Both the position numbers and the translations under genes were made by a program. This document shows positions 24,986 through 32,389 of a stretch of 64,000 nt of DNA, piece after piece. Position 1 is the first letter of the stretch; every line of letters begins with the position of its first letter. Origin of the DNA: UBA11891 sp049890035 (GTDB lineage: Bacteria > Bacteroidota > Bacteroidia > Flavobacteriales > Flavobacteriaceae); the NCBI GenBank assembly GCA_049890035.1, contig JBMHCG010000039.1:1-64000 (forward strand). The letters are read 5' to 3'. Under the pieces are notes generated by a model. That model was not told where the DNA came from and did not search any database. It was given only the letters and a program-made list of their open reading frames with translations.

Positions 24986-25909
24986 TTAAACAAAAACTTG
25001 TGCACCAAAGTATTTGAGACGGAAAGATTCGAATGTTGGAAACAATTCTATTTGCTTGGGTAGCAAGGAGGGATTGATATTGGTTTGTTGAGGACCAAGT
25101 ATGCTGAGTTTCGATTGGGTATTGTCCAAAAGAAGTTTTTGGAATGTCCTTAAATAGGAATCAATTTCATCCTTGTTGGGCTCAACCGTTAAATAGGTAA
25201 CAAAGTTTAGTGTTTCACTGTAGGTTGTAACTGTTTGAAGGGATTCGGTAGTCAAAGATTGGCCCAAGAAAACAGTTTTATAATTTTGTGATAAGATGTA
25301 ATAGTTTAAAAATAATATCCCTAATTCGTGAATTTCATTTTCAGGCAAGAACAGGACAAACACCTTTTGATTTTCCTGTGGTGTTTGTTTGCGTTGAATT
25401 AATTCTGTTTGAATATGAATTTTTTGTTTAACTAAGTTGGTAATAAAGTGTTCGTGAGCAGGACTAATTGCACCAGTTTGCCAAAGTATACCCAATTCGA
25501 GCATTAACGGCATGAATATGTGAATGAAGATATAATCAAATTCATATTTGGCAACGAATTCATCATAGGTTGCGTCAAACATGACATAATCAAAATTAAC
25601 CATAGCAAGTTTTAAAGCATTGATAGCAACTTGCTCGGAGGATGACTTCAATGCAATATCGCGAACCATGATTGGAATTTCGCTTTCCTCAAGGCTAGCA
25701 ATTTTTGAAATCTTAAAACCGTGGTTGTAGAGAAGTGTAATGTTGAGCAGCTTCTGTAGACTCGAAAGACTGTAGCGACGAATATTAGTATCCGTCCGTT
25801 CGGGTTGAAGTAGGTTGTAGCGCTTTTCCCATATTCTAATAGTATGGGCCTTAATCCCTGAAATGTTCTCAAGGTTTTTTATTGAAAAAGTGCTTTTTAT
25901 CCTATTCAT
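24986..25909 (-). CDS. CarH/LitR-like MerR regulator with B12-binding domain
   Basis: 307 residues from ATG 25909 (a TTG two codons upstream is possible). Residues 1-75 are a MerR-type helix-turn-helix (HTIRIWEKRYNLLQPERT, RRYS). The C-terminal part carries both marks of adenosylcobalamin photoreceptors: Wx9EH (Trp143, Glu153-His154 in LWQTGAISPAHEHF) and the cobalamin motif ExHxxG (ENEIHELG, His194). In known CarH proteins the dark, B12-bound tetramer blocks carotenoid genes and light releases it. The genes directly downstream are crtB and crtZ. So light control of pigment synthesis, including autoregulation, is the likely job. Confidence 0.85.
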   Translation of the reverse strand: MNRIKSTFSIKNLENISGIKAHTIRIWEKRYNLLQPERTDTNIRRYSLSSLQKLLNITLLYNHGFKISKIASLEESEIPIMVRDIALKSSSEQVAINALKLAMVNFDYVMFDATYDEFVAKYEFDYIFIHIFMPLMLELGILWQTGAISPAHEHFITNLVKQKIHIQTELIQRKQTPQENQKVFVLFLPENEIHELGILFLNYYILSQNYKTVFLGQSLTTESLQTVTTYSETLNFVTYLTVEPNKDEIDSYLRTFQKLLLDNTQSKLSILGPQQTNINPSLLPKQIELFPTFESFRLKYFGAQVFV

Positions 25910-25921
25910 GTTCAATGTTCC

Positions 25922-25945
25922 TATACAAAAGCTTATACAAATATA
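25922..25945 (-). promoter_or_regulatory. Promoter of the carH-crtBZ unit with TACA direct repeats
   Basis: On the minus strand TATATTTG (25945-25938) matches the -7 consensus. On the plus strand TATACAAA occurs at 25922-25929 and 25934-25941, 12 bases apart, so one copy overlaps the promoter box. CarH proteins studied elsewhere bind head-to-tail repeats with the core TnTACA. These two repeats match that core, which makes them candidate operators for autoregulation. Confidence 0.5.
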
Positions 25946-25979
25946 GAAAAAAAAGTGAAGTGTAGAAAAGAAAAAAAAG

Positions 25980-26065
25980 TGCGCACGAGAAGACTCGAAC
26001 TTCCACGGGATTTAACTCCCACTAGGCCCTCAACCTAGCGCGTCTACCAATTCCGCCACGTGCGC
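25980..26065 (-). tRNA. tRNA-Leu (anticodon GAG)
   Basis: An 86-base class II tRNA. Acceptor GCGCACG pairs with CGTGCGC, discriminator A; anticodon stem CTAGG/CCTAG with loop TTGAGGG gives anticodon GAG (Leu); a long variable arm follows; T-loop TTCGAGT. The CCA end is not encoded. First of three minus-strand tRNA genes read in the order Lys, Lys, Leu. Confidence 0.95.
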
Positions 26066-26075
26066 GGTGAAGAAG

Positions 26076-26148
26076 TGACTTGACTGGGGCTCGAACCCAG
26101 GACCCTCTCCTTAAAAGGGAGATGCTCTACCAACTGAGCTATCAAGTC
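26076..26148 (-). tRNA. tRNA-Lys (anticodon TTT), copy 1
   Basis: A 73-base tRNA. Acceptor GACTTGA pairs with TCAAGTC; D-arm TAGCTCAGTTGGTAGAGCA; anticodon stem TCTCC/GGAGA with loop CTTTTAA gives TTT (Lys); T-arm CTGGG TTCGAGC CCCAG; discriminator A, no encoded CCA. Its body equals that of copy 2 and only the acceptor stem differs. Confidence 0.96.
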
Positions 26149-26153
26149 GATGG

Positions 26154-26226
26154 TGATTCGACTGGGGCTCGAACCCAGGACCCTCTCCTTAAAAGGGAGA
26201 TGCTCTACCAACTGAGCTATCGAATC
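26154..26226 (-). tRNA. tRNA-Lys (anticodon TTT), copy 2
   Basis: Same body as copy 1, 5 bases upstream of it on the minus strand. The acceptor stem is GATTCGA/TCGAATC instead of GACTTGA/TCAAGTC, and each change on one side is matched on the other, so both genes should fold and function. A tandem duplication with paired acceptor changes. Confidence 0.96.
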
Positions 26227-26281
26227 GGTTTTCAGGCTGCAAATATAACCCCATTTCCTGAACTATCAACCGCTAATTCTA

Positions 26282-26289
26282 TAAATTTG
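26282..26289 (+). promoter_or_regulatory. aroK promoter -7 box
   Basis: TAAATTTG matches TAnnTTTG and lies 18 bases before the GTG start of aroK, so the leader would be only about 10 bases. Confidence 0.55.
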
Positions 26290-26306
26290 TCTCTTATGAT
26301 AAACCT

Positions 26307-26831
26307 GTGAAACAGCATTACTATTTGATCGGATATATGGGGTCGGGTAAATCAACCGTGGGTAAAGTACTTGCCGACCGGCTCAAAAGTCTTTTTTTCG
26401 ATTTGGATCATTACATCGTTCAAAAAGAGAAGGCATCCATTTCTGAGATATTCCTCACTAAAGGAGAAGTATATTTTCGTAAAATAGAAAAAAAATACCT
26501 GGATGAGTTACTCTTTGATTCCTCACCCAAGGTTGTTGCTCTTGGAGGTGGGACACCTTGCTATTTCGACACCATGAATCAATTACTGACCCATCCAAGT
26601 ATACTTCCCGTGTATCTGCAGGCATCCATACCTTTTCTGACCAAGCGATTGTTTCAAGAAAAATCAAATCGCCCTTTGATTGCCCATATTAAAACAGAAG
26701 CCCGTTTAGCTGAATTTGTCGGAAAACATTTATTTGATCGCAATCCCTATTATTTACAAACAAAACATCGCGTATTGATAGATCATAAAAGTGTTCATGA
26801 AATTGTGGAAGAGCTGCTTGCTTTAACTTAA
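26307..26831 (+). CDS. aroK: Shikimate kinase
   Basis: 174 residues from a GTG start. It phosphorylates shikimate in aromatic amino-acid synthesis. P-loop GYMGSGKST at 9-17, shikimate-binding DLDHYI, FRKIE and GGGTP, and LID region NRPL are all present; normal length. No ATG start fits, and the promoter box just upstream supports the GTG. Its 3' end overlaps the convergent phosphoribosyltransferase gene by 9 bases. Confidence 0.95.
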   Translation: MKQHYYLIGYMGSGKSTVGKVLADRLKSLFFDLDHYIVQKEKASISEIFLTKGEVYFRKIEKKYLDELLFDSSPKVVALGGGTPCYFDTMNQLLTHPSILPVYLQASIPFLTKRLFQEKSNRPLIAHIKTEARLAEFVGKHLFDRNPYYLQTKHRVLIDHKSVHEIVEELLALT

Positions 26832-27329
26832 GTACACCCCTTCCTTGTTTCCCCCGAAAACTACTTCAATATGTTCTTTGTAAGAAGTAGATAAAGAGAC
26901 CCCTTTGACATCTGCTTTGATGGGAAACCGCTTGTGATTGCGATTGACCAAAACGGCGGTTTGTAAACGTTTCAGTGGGACTTGTAAAAAGTGATCTACG
27001 GCATAAATCAGGGTACTGCCCGTATTTAAAACATCATCGATGACGATAACCGCTTTGTCGGTACATTGGTTGACGTTCTTTGATGTGCGGACACTGCCCA
27101 GGGGTTTTGATTTATCAAGATTCAATTCAATTAATTCGATTGTGCTGGCCGTCATCGTTTTTAACTGCGTTGCTATCCGATCTGCTAGAACCATTCCTTG
27201 GCTTTCTATACCCACCAAATAAAGGGTTGCTTCTTCCAAATTGGATTCCAGAATTTGGAAAGCCATTCGTCGAATGATGGCATCAATTTTTTGGGAGTCA
27301 AATAATTGATGGATTTGCTTCGCTGTCAT
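26823..27329 (-). CDS. Phosphoribosyltransferase (PyrR-like)
   Basis: 168 residues from ATG 27329 (a TTG at 27359 is possible). Type I PRTase fold with the PRPP loop VIVIDDVLNTGSTL near residue 100 and a PPi loop region GIESQG. Flavobacteria carry such a gene often annotated PyrR-like or as a generic phosphoribosyltransferase; the base specificity cannot be read from the sequence. It follows the S4-domain gene by 26 bases on the same strand and overlaps aroK tail to tail by 9 bases. Confidence 0.75.
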   Translation of the reverse strand: MTAKQIHQLFDSQKIDAIIRRMAFQILESNLEEATLYLVGIESQGMVLADRIATQLKTMTASTIELIELNLDKSKPLGSVRTSKNVNQCTDKAVIVIDDVLNTGSTLIYAVDHFLQVPLKRLQTAVLVNRNHKRFPIKADVKGVSLSTSYKEHIEVVFGGNKEGVYLS

Positions 27330-27355
27330 AGGGTAAAGATAACGAACATCCTTTT

Positions 27356-27730
27356 TCAATCGACTTCCTCGTCCAAAAATCCCTCCATGCTTCTTCGGTC
27401 CTTTTTGGTAGGTCTTCCAAATCCTTTTTCTCTCGGTCGAAATGCATCTAACAATTGCATTTCTTTGGCCTCCTTATTTTGTTGTGGTGTTGTGTCTTGT
27501 CGATACATATCAACGAGCTTGGCTCCCAAACGGCTTTTAGGGATGTCCAAAACTTTCATTTGATACCATATTTGCTCTTTTCGAATTTCGATTTGATCCA
27601 AGGGAAGTATTTCACGAGAGGGTTTTACGGCAACTCCATTTATTTTGACAGCTCCCTTTCGGCATGCTTGGCTGGCCAAACTCCGTGATTTAAAATAGCG
27701 GACACACCATAAATATTGATCAATTCGCAT
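27356..27730 (-). CDS. S4-domain RNA-binding protein (Hsp15/HslR-like)
   Basis: 124 residues. Residues 1-60 are an S4 RNA-binding domain (MRIDQYLWCVRYFKSRSLA, ACRKGAVKINGVAVKPS), then a basic tail rich in charged residues. This matches HslR/Hsp15, which in E. coli binds 50S subunits with a stuck nascent chain after heat shock. First gene of a two-gene unit with the PRTase. Confidence 0.85.
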   Translation of the reverse strand: MRIDQYLWCVRYFKSRSLASQACRKGAVKINGVAVKPSREILPLDQIEIRKEQIWYQMKVLDIPKSRLGAKLVDMYRQDTTPQQNKEAKEMQLLDAFRPREKGFGRPTKKDRRSMEGFLDEEVD

Positions 27731-27773
27731 CTACCTAATAAAAACTTGCGCTTACAAAAGTAAAGGATTTATG

Positions 27774-27781
27774 TATATTTG
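27774..27781 (+). promoter_or_regulatory. Promoter box of the FKBP lipoprotein gene
   Basis: TATATTTG, an exact TAnnTTTG match, 29 bases before the start codon at 27810. Confidence 0.5.
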
Positions 27782-27809
27782 CTCCGTTCAATAAACAGTA
27801 TATCCCTCT

Positions 27810-28706
27810 ATGTCCTCACCCAAACTCTTTCCTTTTTCATGTTTTTTTTTCGTTTGGCTCCTTCTTTCTTGCAATCAAGAAGATGTTGAGAGCGTAGCAT
27901 TACGCGATGTTCAAATACAATACAATGAGGATGACGCTGCCTTGCAAGAGTACTTACGTTCGCATTATTTCAATTATGAGGCCTTTGAAGAGGCACCAAA
28001 CAATTACAGTTTACGAATTGAAATTGACACCATAGCAGGGGAAAATACGAATAAGATTCCTTTGTTAGACCAAGTCAAAAGTAAAGCCATTGAAATCACA
28101 GATAGTGATGGAAACATTATTGATCACAAACTCTATTACTTAGTCGTTCGCAAGGGAAACGGTGCCCAGCCTACTAAAGTAGATTCTACTTACGTTCGTT
28201 ATCAAGGCAGTTTGTTAGATGGGTCTGTTTTCGACAAGCGCGAACTACCATTGTGGTTCAATCTACCCGATCTTGTTCCTGGTTTTCGAGAAGGTATTCC
28301 GGAATTTCGATCCGGGAGTTTTTCAGAAAACCCCGATGGAACCTTTCGTTTTTTTGACTTTGGCCAAGGGGCTTTGTTTCTTCCGTCTGGATTGGGATAT
28401 TATTCGAATGCTCAATCGGGTATTCCTGCTTATTCTCCTTTGATCTTTACCTTCTCTTTGTTTGCTATAAATCCTGCCGATCATGACGGGGATGGGATTT
28501 TATCTCGTGAGGAAGATATCAACAATGATGGTAATCCGTTTAATGATGATACAGATGGAGATGGAATTGCCAATATGTACGACGACGATGACGATGGCGA
28601 TGGCGTACTAACGCGAATCGAACTTGATTTAGACGAGAATGGAAGTCCAGGAGATTCGGATGGGGACGGTATACCTAACCATTTGGATGCAGATTCTGCT
28701 AACTAA
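27810..28706 (+). CDS. FKBP-type isomerase lipoprotein with calcium-type repeats
   Basis: 298 residues. Lipoprotein signal with Cys21 (LLLSCNQ). Residues about 110-215 form an FKBP domain (YVRYQGSLLDGSVFDKRELP, LVPGFREGIP, FLPSGLGYYS). The last 75 residues are a run of aspartate-rich motifs (DHDGDGI, DTDGDGI, DDDGDGV, DSDGDGI) like thrombospondin type-3 or dockerin-like calcium sites. So it is a periplasmic or surface prolyl isomerase with a calcium-binding tail. It is not GldI, which lacks such repeats. It ends 4 bases inside the convergent next gene. Confidence 0.8.
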   Translation: MSSPKLFPFSCFFFVWLLLSCNQEDVESVALRDVQIQYNEDDAALQEYLRSHYFNYEAFEEAPNNYSLRIEIDTIAGENTNKIPLLDQVKSKAIEITDSDGNIIDHKLYYLVVRKGNGAQPTKVDSTYVRYQGSLLDGSVFDKRELPLWFNLPDLVPGFREGIPEFRSGSFSENPDGTFRFFDFGQGALFLPSGLGYYSNAQSGIPAYSPLIFTFSLFAINPADHDGDGILSREEDINNDGNPFNDDTDGDGIANMYDDDDDGDGVLTRIELDLDENGSPGDSDGDGIPNHLDADSAN

Positions 28707-29284
28707 TCAAGTGAAAAAGAAAGCCCTAACATCCATTTTTGTCCGCGGGCATCAAACACACCGGATACCCCCTTATCGGATAAAAAGGTGATTTCACTTT
28801 CTTTGAGCCCCCTTTCATAACGCAAATCCAAAGCCAGACTTCCCAAATCCAACCGTGCACCAAGATGCGCCCCAACAGTTGTTTGGGAGTCGATAGTTTC
28901 AAACGAAACATCTAAATCTTCTTGAAGCCTGAATTGAAAACTTGGCCCGACGAATAAACTCAATGGTGGTAGAAGCTTATATCCAAAAGAAATTGGAGCT
29001 TCCAAATTTTTACTTGCAAAGGAAAGGTCTTCAAAATCGGATTGTAATTGCGAAAAATGAATTTCAGGTCGCAGATAAAACAACAAGAAATTGATTTGGC
29101 CATACAAACCTATAAAATATCCGGTTTTTCTTTGAGCGGTCTCTTTGTAAGAGGCAACGTCTTGAAAAGCGGTTTCTAAATCGCCTGAGGCTTGAAAATT
29201 AAGTCCTCCAACCAATCCATAATCAACTTGAGAGAAGACTGATGAGTAAAAGAATAGAAGCAGAATACATAGTAGGTTTTTCAT
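28703..29284 (-). CDS. Outer-membrane beta-barrel protein (PorT-like)
   Basis: 193 residues, signal peptide MKNLLCILLLFFYSSVFSQ, then alternating strands from DYGLVGGLNFQAS to the final WMLGLSFSLD. This is the pattern of the small eight-stranded outer-membrane barrels (outer membrane protein beta-barrel/PorT-like) common in Bacteroidota. Downstream of the transketolase genes by 6 bases, but functional linkage is doubtful. Confidence 0.7.
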   Translation of the reverse strand: MKNLLCILLLFFYSSVFSQVDYGLVGGLNFQASGDLETAFQDVASYKETAQRKTGYFIGLYGQINFLLFYLRPEIHFSQLQSDFEDLSFASKNLEAPISFGYKLLPPLSLFVGPSFQFRLQEDLDVSFETIDSQTTVGAHLGARLDLGSLALDLRYERGLKESEITFLSDKGVSGVFDARGQKWMLGLSFSLD

Positions 29285-29290
29285 GGTATT

Positions 29291-30247
29291 TTACTTTCGT
29301 TGTATAACTTTTTTAGCTTGCTTCACAATGGTGTGTTGATCAATTCCATATTTGGCCATTAGCTGGGCTGGGGTGCCTGACTCGCCAAAGGTGTCTTGCG
29401 TAGCCACAAACTCTTGTGGCGAGGGTAAATGAGTACTCAAAGTTCGTGCCACACTTTCACCCAAACCGCCTAAGTAATTGTGTTCTTCGGCGGTTACAAT
29501 ACACCCTGTTTTATTGACAGAGTCGAGTATGATTTTTTCATCCAATGGTTTGATAGTGTGTATATTAATAATTTCTGCTGAAATTCCTTCTTGGTTCAAA
29601 AATTTTGCTGCTTCCAAAGCTTCCCAAACCAAATGACCCGTTGCAACAATCGTTACGTCCCTACCGGAGTTTAACAGAATCCCTTTACCTATTTCAAATG
29701 GAGTAACTTCTGGGGTGGTAAAATTGGGCACTTTGGGTCTGCCAAAGCGAAGATAGACTGGACCTTGATAATTGGCAATGGCCAAGGTTGCGGCTTTGGT
29801 TTGGTTGTAATCACAAGGATTGATTACGGTCATTCCAGGTAACATTTTCATCAAACCAATATCTTCTAGTATTTGATGGGTCGCTCCATCTTCACCAAGG
29901 GTTATCCCTGCATGGGAAGCACAAATTTTGACATTCTTTCCAGAATAGGCTATGGATTGACGTATTTGGTCATAGACTCGGCCCGTCGAAAAATTTGCAA
30001 AAGTTCCCGTAAAAGGAATTTTACCCCCAATTGTTAGTCCAGCAGCGATACCCATCATGTTAGCTTCGGCAATACCAACTTGAAAAAATCGGTCTGGATT
30101 TTCTTTTATAAATGTGTCCATTTTTAATGATCCAATAAGATCTGCACAGAGAGCTACTACGTTTGGATTGGTTCTTCCTAGTTCTGCCAAACCGGCTCCA
30201 AAACCAGATCGAGTATCGTTATTGCCTAGATTGCTGTATGTTATCAT
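29291..30247 (-). CDS. Transketolase, C-terminal subunit
   Basis: 318 residues from ATG 30247. It carries the pyrimidine-binding and C-terminal transketolase domains (GIAEANMMGIAAGL, ASHAGITLGEDGATHQ, TAEEHNYLGGLGES). With the N-terminal subunit encoded 12 bases upstream it forms the thiamine-dependent enzyme of the pentose phosphate pathway. The split is the ordinary two-subunit form seen in many bacteria and is not a frameshift. Confidence 0.93.
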   Translation of the reverse strand: MITYSNLGNNDTRSGFGAGLAELGRTNPNVVALCADLIGSLKMDTFIKENPDRFFQVGIAEANMMGIAAGLTIGGKIPFTGTFANFSTGRVYDQIRQSIAYSGKNVKICASHAGITLGEDGATHQILEDIGLMKMLPGMTVINPCDYNQTKAATLAIANYQGPVYLRFGRPKVPNFTTPEVTPFEIGKGILLNSGRDVTIVATGHLVWEALEAAKFLNQEGISAEIINIHTIKPLDEKIILDSVNKTGCIVTAEEHNYLGGLGESVARTLSTHLPSPQEFVATQDTFGESGTPAQLMAKYGIDQHTIVKQAKKVIQRK

Positions 30248-30259
30248 AATCAATTTGAT

Positions 30260-31105
30260 TTAGTAATCACCCAATGTGACAGGGTTTTGATCCAATGCTT
30301 TTAGTAGCTGCTCATCATTTGGTGCTTTTCCATGCCAAGCATGCGTATGCATCATAAAGTCAACACCATTCCCCATTTCTGTTTTCATCAATAGGGCGAC
30401 AGGTTTCTCATTTCCAAGCATATCATTTGCTTGTTTTAAGCCTGCAATCACTGCTTTTAATTCATTGCCCTGATCCAATTCCAAAACGGACCAACCAAAA
30501 GCTGCTAATTTATCCTTTATACTTCCCATAGGAAGGACTTCATCTGTTGTACCATCGATTTGTTTTCCATTCAAATCAATAGTAGCAATCAAATTATCAA
30601 CCTTATTGGCGGCTGCATACATAAACGCCTCCCAATTTTGACCCTCCTGCAATTCCCCATCTCCCAACAAGGCATAAACCGTCTTCGAATCGGTATTCAA
30701 TTTTTTAGCTAAGGCAGCCCCTACAGCTACTGAAAGACCTTGGCCCAATGATCCCGAAGCAACACGGATTCCGGGGAGGCCTTCGTGGGTTGTTGGATGT
30801 CCTTGCAGCCGTGAATCAATTAAACGAAAGCTGTTCAGTTCTTCGACAGGGAAATAGCCACTGCGCGCCAGAACACTATAAAAGACAGGGGATATATGAC
30901 CATTAGAAAGAAAAAATAAGTCTTCGTTGTGTCCATTCATATTGAATGCCGGATGGTGAGTCATAATTTCTTGATAGAGGGCAACAAAGAATTCAGCACA
31001 GCCCAGAGAGCCTCCGGGATGTCCCGAATTAACCTTGTGAACCATGCGCAAGATGTCTCTTCGCACTTGTTGAACCATTGCCTCGAGTTGCTGTATGTCA
31101 GCCAT
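30260..31105 (-). CDS. Transketolase, N-terminal subunit
   Basis: 281 residues from ATG 31105, chosen because DIQQLEAMVQQVRRDIL is the usual beginning (a start at 31195 adds a hydrophobic stretch that overlaps the tgt promoter area). Thiamine-diphosphate motif GDGELQEG...IDLNGKQIDG, and SGHPGGSLGCAE near the start. Forms one operon with the C-terminal subunit. Confidence 0.93.
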   Translation of the reverse strand: MADIQQLEAMVQQVRRDILRMVHKVNSGHPGGSLGCAEFFVALYQEIMTHHPAFNMNGHNEDLFFLSNGHISPVFYSVLARSGYFPVEELNSFRLIDSRLQGHPTTHEGLPGIRVASGSLGQGLSVAVGAALAKKLNTDSKTVYALLGDGELQEGQNWEAFMYAAANKVDNLIATIDLNGKQIDGTTDEVLPMGSIKDKLAAFGWSVLELDQGNELKAVIAGLKQANDMLGNEKPVALLMKTEMGNGVDFMMHTHAWHGKAPNDEQLLKALDQNPVTLGDY

Positions 31106-31210
31106 TAGGATGGGTTTAATTGTTGGTGCTAAAGTAGGGGAAGCCCAAAGAGTGACAAAGCAAACACAGGCTATTTTTAGAGGTTTTTTCGACAAAGCAT
31201 CAACATTTTA

Positions 31211-31242
31211 TTGACCGCTTTTTTTCAAAGATGGTATCTTTG
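31211..31242 (+). promoter_or_regulatory. tgt promoter
   Basis: TTG at 31211-31213 and TATCTTTG at 31235-31242 with 21 bases between, an excellent match to the Bacteroidota consensus. The ATG at 31231 lies inside the promoter, so translation must begin at 31252 or 31258. Confidence 0.75.
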
Positions 31243-31257
31243 CCAGAATTCATGTCC

Positions 31258-32388
31258 ATGCATTTTTCGTTAGAAACTACCGATACAAAATCCCATGCCC
31301 GTGCAGCTACCTTGACAACCGATCACGGGAGTATACAAACCCCTATCTTCATGCCTGTTGGGACAGCCGCTACTGTCAAAGGGGTGCATCAACGTGAGTT
31401 AAAAGAAGTGATCAATCCAGAAATTATACTTGGAAACACATATCACTTATATCTCCGACCGGGTACCGATATTTTAGAAGCAGCAGGGGGTCTGCATCAG
31501 TTCATGAATTGGGACCGTCCCATTTTAACCGACTCTGGAGGGTATCAGGTATATTCCCTTGCTGCGAATCGAAAAATTAAGGAAGAAGGAGTGAAGTTTA
31601 AATCTCATATTGATGGTTCCTATCATGTTTTTACTCCAGAAAATGCCATTTCAATTCAGCGGAAAATTGGTGCCGACATCATTATGGCCTTTGATGAATG
31701 TACTCCGTACCCTTGTGCATACGATTATGCTAAAAATTCTATGCATCGAACCCATCGATGGTTGGAACGCTGTTTTGAGCAAGATAAAAAAGAGCCAATA
31801 CTATATGGATACAATCAAACATTATTCCCTATTGTACAGGGAAGCGTCTATTCAGACCTAAGAAGAGAATCCGCAACATATGTAGCAGAACAAAATGCTC
31901 CAGCCAATGCCATTGGGGGACTTTCGGTTGGAGAACCTGCAGAGGAAATGTATGCCATGGCAGATGTGGTCTGCCAAATACTCCCTAGTGATAAACCAAG
32001 GTATCTGATGGGTGTAGGAACGCCTATAAATTTATTAGAGAATATTGCTTTGGGAGTGGATATGTTTGATTGTGTTATGCCAACTCGAAATGGACGAAAC
32101 GGAATGTTGTTTACGGCACAAGGAACCATCAATATAAAAAACAAAAAATGGGAACGAGATTTTTCTCCTATTGATCCGGAGGGCTACTGTTTTGCAGATT
32201 TGGATTACTCCAAAGCCTATGTTCGTCATTTATTTACTGTCAATGAGATGTTGGGAAAACAAATCTGTACAATCCATAATTTGTCTTTCTATCTTTGGTT
32301 GGTTCGACAGGCTAGAAAACACATACAAACAGGTGACTTTTCCGAATGGAAAAATAAAATGGTTCTTCAACTTAACCAGCGACTTTAA
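31258..32388 (+). CDS. tgt: tRNA-guanine transglycosylase
   Basis: 376 residues (start at 31258; 31252 is equally possible). It exchanges guanine-34 for the queuosine precursor in tRNAs for Asp, Asn, His and Tyr. Seen: TDSGGYQVYSL, DIIMAFDECTPYP, GGLSVGEP, VGTP and MPTRNGRNG. The zinc site is unusual: the segment corresponding to CxCxxC reads GYCFADLD, so only one of three cysteines remains, while the His in TIHNL is kept. First gene of the unit tgt-LptG-like-EamA. Confidence 0.93.
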   Translation: MHFSLETTDTKSHARAATLTTDHGSIQTPIFMPVGTAATVKGVHQRELKEVINPEIILGNTYHLYLRPGTDILEAAGGLHQFMNWDRPILTDSGGYQVYSLAANRKIKEEGVKFKSHIDGSYHVFTPENAISIQRKIGADIIMAFDECTPYPCAYDYAKNSMHRTHRWLERCFEQDKKEPILYGYNQTLFPIVQGSVYSDLRRESATYVAEQNAPANAIGGLSVGEPAEEMYAMADVVCQILPSDKPRYLMGVGTPINLLENIALGVDMFDCVMPTRNGRNGMLFTAQGTINIKNKKWERDFSPIDPEGYCFADLDYSKAYVRHLFTVNEMLGKQICTIHNLSFYLWLVRQARKHIQTGDFSEWKNKMVLQLNQRL

Positions 32389-32389
32389 A

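Noticed and set aside
23644..25909. Complete carotenoid cluster
   Set aside because: No phytoene desaturase or lycopene cyclase gene lies on either side; only crtB, crtZ and the regulator are here.
26076..26226. Long direct repeat as a CRISPR or insertion duplication
   Set aside because: The repeat is fully explained by two tRNA-Lys genes.
29291..31105. Transketolase broken by a frameshift
   Set aside because: Each half has its own start, stop and proper domain borders, and the two-subunit form is common.
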